Position numbers and translations under genes: made by a program
Assembly (NCBI GenBank): GCA_027186245.1
Contig: CP114486.1
Coordinates: 8,880,501-8,944,500 of the forward strand
DNA: 64,000 nt
Source: Coriaria nepalensis
Taxonomy: Eukaryota > Streptophyta > Magnoliopsida > Cucurbitales > Coriariaceae
Direction: 5' to 3'
Shown here: in pieces, positions 1 to 11,100 of the stretch
Layout of the letters: the number at the start of each line of letters is the position of its first letter
Numbering within the stretch: the stretch's first letter is position 1
Notes under the pieces: model-generated
Databases searched by the model: none
Seen by the model: the letters and a program-made list of their open reading frames with translations, nothing else
Told to the model about the DNA's origin: nothing

Positions 1-612
1 TCAAATTATTGATTGAATAATTTGGTGTACAAGCCCAATGAATGGCCCGTCATAAGGTGACGGGTAATGACTCATTATTACTTAATTAGATTAAAGAACT
101 TTAGACTAAGTATATAGTTGACTGGGTCAAAGTTGTGAGTTAATTTTTGGGAACCTAAAACCTAAGAGAGCACCATATAAGTACTCTTATAGGCTGGCAA
201 AATTATGGTGCTTCACATACTCTTTTGTTGGCCGAAATCCCTAAGTGTGAGAAAAGTGAGACTTTTCTCTTTCTTTTTCCACGAGCTCTTCGAATCATGT
301 GATGAATCTTAGAGTAAAAAATATGTCCAGTGAACTGAAATATGTAGATTACAATTAGAGCATGAACACTTGGGCACCTCATTCTTCTTACTGAATTCAA
401 CCATGATGACGTAGTAAGGAGATTTGTTTGGTTGTATATTAAGATTAGTATGTTTTATGAGATCTTAATTCTTTATGTTTCCTAGAACTTTTTTCTGCTT
501 TCCGTTAAATATATATTCGATGTATTTTTTATGAATTTAATCCATATTTCATATTAGATCTAGAAAATGTTAAATTACCACTTCGGTTTATGGATTTCTT
601 GTAGACTAATAG
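1..612 (+). repeat. Partial LTR, 5' end outside the window
   Basis: This stretch ends directly at a primer-binding-like site, so it reads as the downstream part of a plus-oriented LTR whose start lies left of the window. A TATA-like ATATAAGTACT sits near 175-185, as expected for an LTR promoter. It has no significant reading frame. Which superfamily it belongs to is not clear, because no coding domain clearly follows in the same orientation. The LTR call rests on the primer site. Confidence 0.5.
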
Positions 613-625
613 TGATATCAGAGCC
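613..625 (+). other. Retrotransposon primer-binding site (tRNA-Met type)
   Basis: TGATATCAGAGCC differs by one base from TGGTATCAGAGCC, the common plant retrotransposon site complementary to the 3' end of initiator methionine tRNA. It marks the junction between the LTR on its left and the internal region on its right. Confidence 0.6.
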
Positions 626-829
626 TAAATAATACCGGTAAGTATAAAAATCATTGCTTTAATTAAATATTTGATATGTCATTATTCTTGGATGTTCTTG
701 AGTGATTCTTTAATGTTTTCATACTTAGAAATAAAATGAAGAAAATCTTAAATTACTCGTGTGATTAGATCGGTGAAAGGGCGTCATTCGAGCCATTTTA
801 GGGTTATTGTATAGTGAGTTTGAATCAGT

Positions 830-1310
830 GCATGACGGCACGATATTTAATATATATGAAGATCCAACTGTTGGATTCATTTGAAATTTTTGAAATAGAT
901 AGATAAGACAATTTCCAAGAAAACCTTACTAACGGATTGCAGATCGGACACTTGAGGTAGCACTGATGGGCTACACAAGCAGCGATGTCGCTGTTGTAGT
1001 GCTTAGATAAAATCCTGATCCGCGGCGGCACGATATTTGAAATATTTGGAGTTCCAATTGTTGGATCATTTTAAAATTTTCAAAACAAGTAGATCATGTA
1101 GATATGAAAATTGCCAAGAAAACCCAAGAAATGGCAACACATGATGGCACAAGCAATGCTTATGATGTAGGATGCATGCGGTAGATTACCCCGGCGGCAC
1201 GACATTTAATATATATGAAGTCCAATCGTTGGATTCATTTGAAATTTTTGAAATAGGTAGATAAGACAGTTTTCAAGAAAACCTAACAAACGGATTGCAG
1301 ATCGAATAGA
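830..1310 (+). repeat. Three degenerate tandem repeats in the retroelement leader
   Basis: Three units begin near 834, 1026 and 1195, each with a CGGCACGATATTT-like start. Each continues with a 'TTGGATTCATTTGAAATTTT'-like core and then a block resembling CCAAGAAAACC. The spacing is about 190 and 170 bp. Units one and three are the most alike and share the tail ACGGATTGCAGATCG. The repeats lie just inside the primer site at 613-625, so they belong to the untranslated leader of the element or are a separate insertion in it. No coding is seen. Confidence 0.65.
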
Positions 1311-1329
1311 GTGATGGACTTCAAGCCCA

Positions 1330-3170
1330 TCTCACGTAATTAACACTTAATTAATCAGACTTATAAATTCAAGGTACCCAGTCCAACACATTAACTCTTT
1401 ACCAACTTTCCTAGTACGGCGGACCTTCTTAGATATATTGATAATGAGTTAATTAGTTAAGAAGTTCTTATAAATTACTAATTTTCTGTTACATCAATGT
1501 CATAGTTGTACTAACAGAGTTCTAAGACATTAGATTTAACATATTATCAATTTATCATTTTGTCTTTCTCAACAAAATTTCCATTTTAGCCCTACAAATG
1601 AAAACGGTCCACTTCCTTATCTTAAACTGAGTTACTTGAAATCTTAGTCTATGTGACCGATTAAATTCAATATTACTCTAGTAATACAAAGAACATCAGC
1701 AATACAAAGAAACCCTTCCATTCATGGATTTTTATTTGTCACTTTCCTTCAAAGTGAATCATCATCCAATTTGCTCAATGAGATCTCTTTAAGATTAAGT
1801 GATTTTATACTCCATGAGTGCACAACTTATGTAATTATATTATTTATTCATTCCACAACGATATTCTTTTATCCAGCTGCGTATTTGTTGTCTAGTTACT
1901 TCATGAGAGCGATTCTTGTTTAATATATGTAAGAATTCAAGAAATGTTGAACCTAATAGCATTTATGACACGCATCAATGGCCTTATTTTCTATTAAAGT
2001 CAGATTCATTTATCTTTTAAGTTCTTCAAAAATATATTTCATATTTTTAGCACGCCTCGACTTGATAAAAAATATCAAAAACATCCAATTCATTACTCCA
2101 TACAATCTGCTTGAGCCAAACAATAATTTGTAAAACTAGCATCAACATAATCATAGATTAGATTTGCTTAACTATAAAACCACATTTTTTTTATTAAATA
2201 ATTAATTTGATAATCTCATAATTAATTAACTTAAACCTTAGGCCAATATTGACTTCTAAAAAAAATATCAAAGTTATCTAGGATATGAAAATGTATTTAC
2301 ATATTAAAAAAGAACATGTTATGATTAGTCAATGTAACATGCATAATCCTTCTTCTTTCTATTATGTTGATTCATCATAAATCATGATTTAATTGTTCAA
2401 CAGATTTATTGGATATATTTTTAAATTGTTCTACTTTGTAAAGATTCCTTATTCCATTACAGTGAGTAACTCATAGGATTTATTTCCTGACATACAGGAG
2501 CAATGGATTTCATCTTGACCACTCACAACATTCATGTACCATACCTTATGCCTAACGGTACATCTTTTGTAACTCTTGGCTTGAGTCTTTTCGAATGATG
2601 TCAAAATATAAGGTATACACATAAGATATTATGACGATCTCATGTATGAGAATCATATGTACTACAGTCAGTAAATGATTCTTATTAGTAGTCAATATTC
2701 TTATCATTTAGATTTATCAAATGACCACGTTCAATATACTTCACTAATCACCCCTATACTTAGCCGAATGTTCATCTAATATCAATGGCTATAAGACCAA
2801 CCATCCGGTTAAGGAGATAACGTACGTGATAATTTATACAGATTATCGATGTCCTTCTCGATAATCCTATGACTGAACAATTTGGGTCTACAAGTTTAAA
2901 TCAACTTGCATCTTATTTAGCATGATCTCTAACATGGTTTCATGTGGATTGTTTAAAATCCATGACTTTATCATGATATACATCTAACGATCACAAATAT
3001 ATGAATTCCCACAATAATTAATAAAACATGATAAATCAATTGTCTTCATAATAAGATTATTTTTACACGTGTTATACTCATTTGAGTCAAAACATGATTG
3101 ATTTGATGAATATACACTTTCACGACAGACCGATGGGAATATAACCACCGTAATCTCTTTTACCATATTT
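1330..3170 (-). repeat. Dispersed LTR-like repeat, copy A
   Basis: This is the first of at least five related copies in the window; the others are near 26.4-28.0, 46.4-48.0, 50.1-51.2 and 61.5-62.4 kb. Shared landmarks include a CTCACAACnTTCATGT block near 2521, an AATATCAATGGCTATAAGA block near 2780 and an AAACTGAGTT block near 1625. Copies A, B and C run in one direction, D and E in the other. Copy D opens with TGTTGGAATTAAT, an LTR-like start. No protein frame is conserved. It is most likely an LTR or LTR-derived sequence of an old retrotransposon family. Confidence 0.6.
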
Positions 3171-3760
3171 ACAATTCATTGCTCATTCTTGTATTAGGAG
3201 CAAAACAAAAGTAAAAACTAATAAATAGAAAGAACAAGCCGAAAAGCTTTTTGGTTATGAGGGATCTCATTAAAAGAGAATGTAAAAGCGGAAAAGCTTG
3301 AAATAAATAAATAACATACCGTCGAATAAAAGAACAGAAGGATCAAGTATAAGTATTCGGTTAAGAAGCTTGACGCTTTTGTTAAGGAAAGACTAATCAT
3401 CAAGGATCGGTCTAGTAATTGAGAGTTTGGCAAAAAAAAAATTGTTTGGCTATGAAAGAGGATAAAGGTAGGGATGAGGTCAAACGTGGAATTTCATCTT
3501 GTTTTACAATTTTGTATTAAAATAAAGGAATAACTTGATAAACTAGACCCCCGACTATGTTCGGTTTAATAAATAGTCCGATTTTAAATATTTTAGAAAA
3601 CTATCCTTCTAACAAAAATACATTACTAAAATACTCTTATCTTTATTTTCTTCTCTTACTTCTCCTCTCATCGTCAACTTCAATGATGACGATGAGGCCG
3701 ACCCATGATGTTGAATCCATCCACCACTATGGACTCTTTTGGCTATCTTTTAGCTCAGGA
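3171..3760. other. AT-rich stretch, no gene seen
   Basis: No recognisable coding, RNA gene or repeat structure. The short open frames here have no recognisable domain and low-complexity composition. Confidence 0.5.
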
Positions 3761-5790
3761 GAATGATGCAAAACATGAGTATGCCATCTATTATCTTAGC
3801 TGAGTGTTAACCCCTACGGAGGTATGATACACTTTGATTCAGAAGCTCTATTTACCCTTATACTTTGAGGTCATAAAGTTAAGACACTACTTAATTAATA
3901 TGCAAGTGTTGGTCAGCTCGTACTAAACTCTTTAAGTATATGATGTCTCCACCAATCCTTAAAGGATGCATAGGAAAATAGGTCTTGGCTCTAGCCAAAT
4001 TCACTCTTTAATGTGTTGCTCAAAAATTTGTAAAGGGACATGCCTTAGTTGACCATCCTTCTAAGCTGCTACCAAATGACTGCAATGATGTATTTGAGGT
4101 ATTATCCATTGGCAAACTAACTCGAGAATTACACTTTTATGGACCAAGCATGAAAATATGGTGGGAGCCAGAATATCAATTAAATCCATGAGTGCATATC
4201 AAAGTAAATAGTTGTTTTAGCTCGATTTCCAATGTATAAACAATCAGACCATCTATGAAGCCTTGATCATCGACCTAGAAATTCAGTTGGAACTTGGCGC
4301 TACCCACGTAGTGGTCTTAAGTGATTCACAGTTGTTGATTAAGCAAGTATCTGGAGAATAAAACTGCACCAACTCTGGGTTAACTGGTTACTTCACCATA
4401 GTTATTCATTTGTTAGATGAGTTCGAGGAATGGGCACTAACTCATAGGCCCAATCCTTTCAGCATTAAAGGTAATTGAATGGCATAATTAGCACTATAAT
4501 TAAGCATACCTAAGGGATTGTCAAGGACAATAACCGTCTATAAGTGGAATCACCCCATTCTAGCTTCTAGGTAGGTTAAATTTTCGATTTTTAACTTTAA
4601 GAAAATCGGGATGTTGGTGATTGGAGAATGCCCCCTCATCGAATACCTCCAAGATCCGAATAGAGTTTTTCCCGTTAAAATACGCTGACTGGCCATCAAC
4701 TACACATTGGTGGGGGAAGAGTTATTTTAACGAGGGTAAGACGATCTCCTTCTTAGATGTCTTGGATTTACGGAAAGTGTGAGGATTATGAAGGAATTGC
4801 ATAATGGAATTTATAGGTTGTACCAAGCCAGCCGAAATATGTGCTGGTTGATTAGGTAACACAACTTCTATTGACTGACCATCCTTAGAGATTGGATATG
4901 ATATTCCAAAGGATGTAGAACTTGTCGAAAGTTTGGGTCGATACGAAAACAGCTAGCGCTGAACATGTTGTCAATAATCAAGCCTTGGTCATTTCGAGGT
5001 TGGGCAATTGATGCGATTGACAAGGATTCATCCCAAATCTAGCAAATGCCATACTTTATACTGGTTGCAACTGACTATTTCACTAAGTGTGTAGAGGTAC
5101 TCCCATTTAAAATACTTATTTAGTTTGAGGTTATCGAGTTCTTAAAAGAAAAGATTATCTATTGGTATGAAATCCTGAAATTATAACTATCAATAAAGCC
5201 ATGGTTTTTACAGGAAGCTTAGGGGTCAAATTTTCTTAAGAACAGAGCTTCAAGTTTGTCACATCAACTCCTTACTACGCCTAAGAAAACGGTCAGGCCA
5301 AGTCAATTAACAAAGTAGTCATCAGTATGATCAAGAAAATGATATGAGAAACTATGGGGACATTGCATGGTTTGCTAAGTCCAACTTTGTGGGCTTGTAG
5401 GATGACATAAAAAATAAAAAAATATACCAATCCCTTTTATGGGCATAACATTGTGTTACCAATGGAAATCCAACAAAAATCAGTAAGGATGACTCTTTAT
5501 AATAATCTAACTCTTCTCGAGTACTCTGAATCAATACATATTGAGTTGAAAGATCTGGAGGGGGAACGATTGCAAGCTTTGGTCACTTTGATTTCCCATA
5601 AAAATATGGTGACTAAAGATTACAGCATGATAGTAAAGGTAAAAACATTATCAATGGTAGATTTAGTCTGGAAGCTCCTTTTGCCAATTGAACAGACTAG
5701 CACATCTAAGGCAAATGGGCTCCTAATTGGTAAGGTCCCTTTTGAGTACAATATGCATTCGACAATAATACTTATTGGTTAGAGACTTTG
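3760..5790 (+). pseudogene. Decayed Ty3/gypsy pol fragment (RNase H and integrase)
   Basis: Translating all three plus frames gives a broken but recognisable gypsy polyprotein. Around 3790-4180 is the reverse transcriptase/RNase H junction (KLRHY-like). Around 4210-4500 is an RNase H segment with an IYEALIIDLEIQLELGATHV-like core and a DSQLLIKQVSGE motif. Around 5010-5320 is an integrase core resembling the family pattern ILVATDYFTKCVEVLP. The longest intact piece, at 5453-5782, matches the region after the integrase core. Several stops and frameshifts separate the pieces, so the copy is dead. No LTRs of its own were found next to it. It covers the part of pol that is missing from the relic at 39.9-42.2 kb. 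Confidence 0.8.
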
Positions 5791-6850
5791 GAAGACATAC
5801 TACATTATAAGCTGATAAATAATGTTTACTTTAAACATTACGTGTCTACTTTATATGAGAATGTTTAAGATAGGAAACATGTTCTTGGCCTTTATTTTTA
5901 TCAGGGTTGAGTATTAAATTACTTAGTCGTATATCGAAAGCAAAAGATTAAGATAAAAGTCTTCATGGATCAACAATCAACCTACGGTCGATTTAGTCGC
6001 AAATAAAAAGTAGTTCCTAAATATTGGCCTTCGCAGTCAACCTAAATAAAATTTTTATAAAAAAAAGAAAAAAAAAAGGAAATACAAAGTTAGGCCGGTG
6101 GGCCATCTATCATCATTGTCTCTAAAATCAGAAATAGTCCATGTCACATATTGTCTAAAGAGCTCAAGACATCAGTAATGGTAACAAGTGCATCATGGTG
6201 CTCTTGAGTGATTGGCTTTTTCCTAGACATGGCCAATCGTATTGGTCTGTTTGATCCGACCACGACATATTTCAATACATTCATTGAGAGATAATCTAAC
6301 ATCAAATCTCCTAGCTTTTAATGTGACCAAATGTGCCTTTAAGTCAGCCACTTAGGGCGACAGTGTCTTCAACTCACCATCAATATTGTGATAATGCTTT
6401 CTGATGGTCTATACTTGAGCTCTTTTCCTATTAAGGTTGGTTAGTTCCTAATCATGGTTAGCTAAATAATCTGAAGCTCTTGACCTGGTCTTTGATTGGC
6501 TTGATGCGAAGACGTTAGCCTGCTTATATCATCAACGATTCATTTCAACCTCACTTGAACTTGGTTAGGGCATCGATAAGAATATAAGATCTCATTGAGA
6601 TAAGCCAACGTTTGTTCTAGGGTGGAGTCTTGCTTAGCAGAAGCAACACCTTGGAGCAAGAATGGAGAAAATCTAATAGGGAAAGGATGAAGATCGTGTG
6701 GAATAGCTATAGGATCCCAAGTCATCATTGTAAGAGGAGTACGCTAAAAGAGATCCCAAGTCTCTTAATGCTTTCAAAGTCCAGTCCAAAATCTTGAGTT
6801 TTGGTCTGAAATCATGATTTTTGGTCCGAAATCTTGGTCTTAGAACTTAA
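5791..6850. other. No gene seen; possible transposon debris
   Basis: No recognised domain. A minus-strand open stretch at 6540-6728 has no family match that I can recognise. Because it directly follows the gypsy pol relic, it may be the degraded 3' part of that element, but nothing proves it. Confidence 0.4.
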
Positions 6851-6853
6851 GAA

Positions 6854-7210
6854 TATTCAGTCAACTTCAAGAATTTTTATTTCGAGTTATATAATTCCGA
6901 TTGAGGTGTTCTTGAACTCTATACAAATTTCTAAGAGTTTAATTTTATGATATATATATATATATAATTTTAAAACTTTATAATATCTAGACTAGTCCGA
7001 AATACTTGGATAAAGATTTAAGACCAAAACCAATATAAAATCAATATTTCTGACCAAAACTCAATATTATTTAGTTAACTTCAAGAATTTTTATCTCGAG
7101 TTATATAATACTGATTGAAGTATTCCTGAACTCTATGGAAAACATTAAGAGTCTTATTTTATGATATAATTTTTTTTTATTTTATAATATTTGGAACCAA
7201 TCTGAAATCC
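6854..7210. repeat. Two-unit tandem duplication of about 220 bp
   Basis: The block that starts CAACTTCAAGAATTTTTAT near 6855 recurs near 7078. Both copies continue through a CGAGTTATATAAT block, a GAACTCTAT block and a TTTTATGATATA block. The first copy carries an AT dinucleotide run near 6950-6965. The duplication is diverged and non-coding. Confidence 0.7.
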
Positions 7211-8129
7211 ATTGACCAAAATTTCAGATTGGACTAATCTGAAATCATGATCATGAACTGAAAAACCAGTCTGCATGGTGAGCATCAGATGAAACGGAGT
7301 AGAAAATATGTTTGTGAAAGTAAAAAGAGAAAAACAGAGTTCAATACTTGAACAAAAAAAAGAGAAAAACAAAGTTCGATTCTTGAACGAAATTGGAGAA
7401 AAAAAATCACTTTTTGAAATACGTGTAGCCACTAATTTGATGAGAAAGAATGAAGAAAGGGAAAAAGAAGAATGTGTTGAAAGAGAAAGATGAGAATATT
7501 ATAAAAAGATGTCAAAAATTTAGTACGTTGCAAAAATATTTCCCACATAATCTCATTTAAATAATCATCCCTAAGGAATAAAAAGATGGGTAAGAAAATT
7601 TTACCTCTTAATTTATTCTTGTTTCTCTATTTATTCATTTAATCATCCCTAAAAAGAAAAGTACGGATAAGCAAATTCTCCTCTTAATTTATTTTTGTTA
7701 TTCTATTTGTTCCTCTTAATATATTCTTGTTATTCTAATTTGTTCATTCTAATTCTACTTGTTATCCCATCAAACATCTATTTTATAACTACTTTTTTTA
7801 GTTGCTTTTTATGTCTTTTTAGAGATTTTTTTTTTTTTTGATGTGAAATCATGTCAATTTTATATGTATTCACTTACGGCAGTGATACTAAAATTTATTC
7901 AATTTTAACCCTTTTACTTCAAGCTTTTCAAATAAAATTGAAAAATTAATTCAATAATTACCATTACGTAGGATAGGCTGTTTAGGACCGGAATAGCAAA
8001 AAGTATATAAATAAACAAGGTCAAACAAGAAGTAGCTCCATCCCTATGCATGCTTTCTTGCAAGGTTGGACGAAGATCAAATGAATAAATAGTGGTTAAC
8101 ATAGTGGGGCATATTTTTAAAGGCATCAC
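7211..8129. other. 3' flank of COP1; AT-rich, imperfect short repeats
   Basis: No gene. Between about 7560 and 7750 an approximately 80-bp unit is imperfectly repeated (AATCATCCCTAA, then CCTCTTAATTTATT, then TTGTTATTCTA-like text). The part nearest 8129 should contain the COP1 3' UTR. I could not place a clear polyadenylation signal. Confidence 0.5.
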
Positions 8130-11100
8130 TCAAGCTGCAAGAACGAGCACTTTGATCGTTCCCTGGCTGTTCGCGCTTAATATAGTGGGGCTATCACTCT
8201 TCCAACAAACAGCACTTATGAAGTATGAGCCCATATCTTCCTCACTATCCTCCAAATCTGAAGAACTAAATCTATGCCGCGCCATTGGTTTAGATATAGC
8301 CTGCAATTAAAAAATCGTTAATAGAATTTGCATCCATCTAGTCGAGGTTAGGCGAAATAGATAGACAAAATCCGGAAGCAAAGATATTGTACACAAATAA
8401 TTACCTTGTGATAAACAAAGACTTCATTTGTCTCGCTGCCACAGGCAATGTAATCACTATTTACTGTGAGACCCACAAAATTCTTCTCATTTGTGTGTCC
8501 TTTGTAGAAGCACATCTGTAAGAAGTGGAAAAAGTGAGTATGCAGTAGTGGGAAAAATGAGTGCAGTCTAGTTTGCATCTATATGCTGGGAAGGCTACCA
8601 TAATCTGGAAGAGTTGAGTTGGGATGTATAGATATTTCAATAGATAGAATTTGAGCTGCCTCTGATATATGATCTAAGTGCTTGTTTGTCCATCTTGAAA
8701 ACCGGCTTATATTGATATGTATAGTCGGGTTGAGTGAATTGTACTTAGAAGTGCTAATTATATTGATCTTCTGATAAGACCCAATCTAGAGATATAGAAT
8801 TAGGACTATCTTTATTATGCAATAATCAAAATAACATAAGTTAGTCTACTATTCGAGTAATCAAAATAACATAAATTAGTTTACTATTCGAGAGGTAGAC
8901 CGTCTCTTCCTAAGAGATTTTACTCTCCCTAAGAGACTATTCGAGAGGTAGACCGTCTCTCCCTAAGAGATTTTACTCTCCAGAATCAATTCCACCCCTA
9001 AACCCTAACCATACTACTGCTATTTATACTACTAATAGCCAATTACTAAAATAGCTCTAAAATAATAATAATAATGACTATATTAGGTTGAAATCCGGGG
9101 ATCTAACATTATTCCCTTCCTAACGAGTCACCTTGTCCTCAGTGGAAATCCGGAAACTGCTCTATGATGGCGATGGTTCGGAAACCGGGGGTCTAGATGG
9201 TGATGCACTAGTCCCTCCTCCCTCTCCTCCTCCGAATCCACCATATCATCATCCTCATCACCGACTGTTAACACTTGGAGCCATCTATCCTTACAACGAT
9301 GCCCGGGCAAAAATTTCTCGTCACAACAAAAACACAATCCTTTAGCTCTTTTGTTCGAGATCTCTGTCTCTGTCAACCTTTTGAAACTCCCTTCCGGATG
9401 GTAGCCTACTCTCCTCTCTTCCGAGGCCTCCTTACTGTAGTAACAGTTAGAATCCTAACGCTATGGTTCCCGATATAACCTTGGTGAACAAAACTGCCAT
9501 GGCTGTTTTGTTGCTATTTTTTGGCATTTCTCTTCTCCTCCACTTGTAATGTCAGGTCCATATACTCCATAAGTCCCGTGAGCCGTAGTAACCTCAATGC
9601 GGACCGAATTTCTGGCTTCAACCCCTTTAAAAAATTTCCTCCAAGATTTCCAAAGAGACTTCCATTAATAGGCCGGAAAGCAACTCAAATTTCTCTCGGT
9701 ACTCCAACATTGTCCCCTCTTGGGGAAGGGCCAAGAACTGTTCGTGTAAGTCCCCACCTTGTGAGGGCCGAAACCTACCATTACCCGTCGCTTGAACTCT
9801 GTCTACAACCCTATGGGTTGGGAATGTTCACACCATTAAAACCATGACAACGATGGCCCCTCCAAATAGAGACCTGCTGCTTGCAGATTTTCCTCTTCGG
9901 AGAGCCTGTTAATCGCGAAGTATATTTCCACCCTATAGACCCATGCTGCTGCATTTTTGCCTTCAAGAATAAGCATTTTCAGTTTGTGAATCTGCGGGTC
10001 AGCCTAAGTTCTGCCCTGCACAGCCACATACTGGCACTGCCCTGCCTATGGGGGGTTCCGCTGAAACCCTAAAATTAGGCATCGGCGCCCTTACCTCCCT
10101 GCTCGTGGCGAGTCCTGCCGCATAACCACCTACAGGGCCTTGCTCCGCCATGTTTTCCCCTGGTCGGAACTGAAACCTTCTGGCCGACCCCCACAGAGGC
10201 ACTGCTGTCCTTGGGCCTCCACCTAGTCCGCCGCTGAACTCACCTCACAGAGGCATTGCAGCCCTTGAACCACCACCCAATTCGCCGCCAAACTCTCCCC
10301 TAGCCTGGCCATCAAGGCCCGCGCCCACCACTGCGCCGCCCGCTGCCAATCCCCCCCTCAGCTTGCTCGCCTCCATTGCGATTATCGTGGCTGCCTTCTC
10401 CTGCGATGTCCCCTACTGCCCAACCATGATCGCCCATAAGTTGGTCAGGGTTCGGTGGTGACCTAATTTGCATCTCGGTCAGTTTTACCAACATGGCTCC
10501 CAACGACGAAAACTGTTTGCGAAAACTGCTGTTGTACTACCGAGAAGCGTTCTTCGATCGTTGTTTTAATTACCCTCACTTCGCTCTCCAATTTTTCCTC
10601 GAGTACTTCTACCTTCTTCCCAACCATCGTCCCAGGATTATGCTCTGATACTAATTTGATAGGACCCGATCTCGAGATATAGAATTAAGGCTAATCTTTA
10701 TTATCCAATAATCAAAATATATAGGTTGGTCTACTATTTGAAAGGTATATCGTCTCTCCCTAATAGTTCTTACTCTCCAAAATCAATTCCGCCCCTAAAC
10801 CCTAACCATACTACTACTATTTATACTACTAACGGTCAATTATTAAAATAGCCATAAAATAATAATAATGACTATATTAGGTGAAAATCCGGGGTCTAAC
10901 ATCTTCCTACACTGATTATCACTAATTAAGAAAGTGCAGAATGCAGTCAAGGTGTTGAATGAGTTTTAGTGTCAGAAGGACTAAATGAGCAATGAGCAGT
11001 TATTGGGACAATCAAGGATAACATGGAGAAGAGATGAGTAGAAATTATCTGTATATGGTTATTAAAAGTCAGAGCGTTTCTGTTGATCTAAGCTCTATAT

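Larger units (their letters stand above)
8772..10901 (-). mobile_element. Gag-only non-autonomous LTR retrotransposon in COP1 intron 11
   Basis: A complete insertion flanked by the 5-bp duplication TCTTC (8767-8771 and 10902-10906). The 3' LTR is 8772-9108 (337 bp) and the 5' LTR is 10657-10901 (245 bp); both run TG...CA. On the minus strand the 5' LTR is followed by a primer site (TAGTATCAGAGC). A purine-rich tract sits just before the 3' LTR (revcomp of TTATTCCCTTCC, about 9109-9120). The internal 1.55 kb encodes only a gypsy-type gag. It lies in intron 11 of COP1 in the same orientation as the gene. The pattern fits the plant class of terminal-repeat elements carrying gag but no pol. Confidence 0.92.

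Noticed and set aside
3557..3766. Plus-strand 69-residue frame
   Set aside because: Leu/Ser-run sequence with no homology; it lies just before the gypsy relic and is likely chance.
7154..7493. Overlapping frames on both strands near 7.3 kb
   Set aside because: Lys/Glu- or Phe/Ser-rich frames in AT-rich repeat DNA with no family resemblance.
9521..10072. Plus-strand frames inside the gag-only element
   Set aside because: The real coding (gag) is on the minus strand; the plus frames have no domain.
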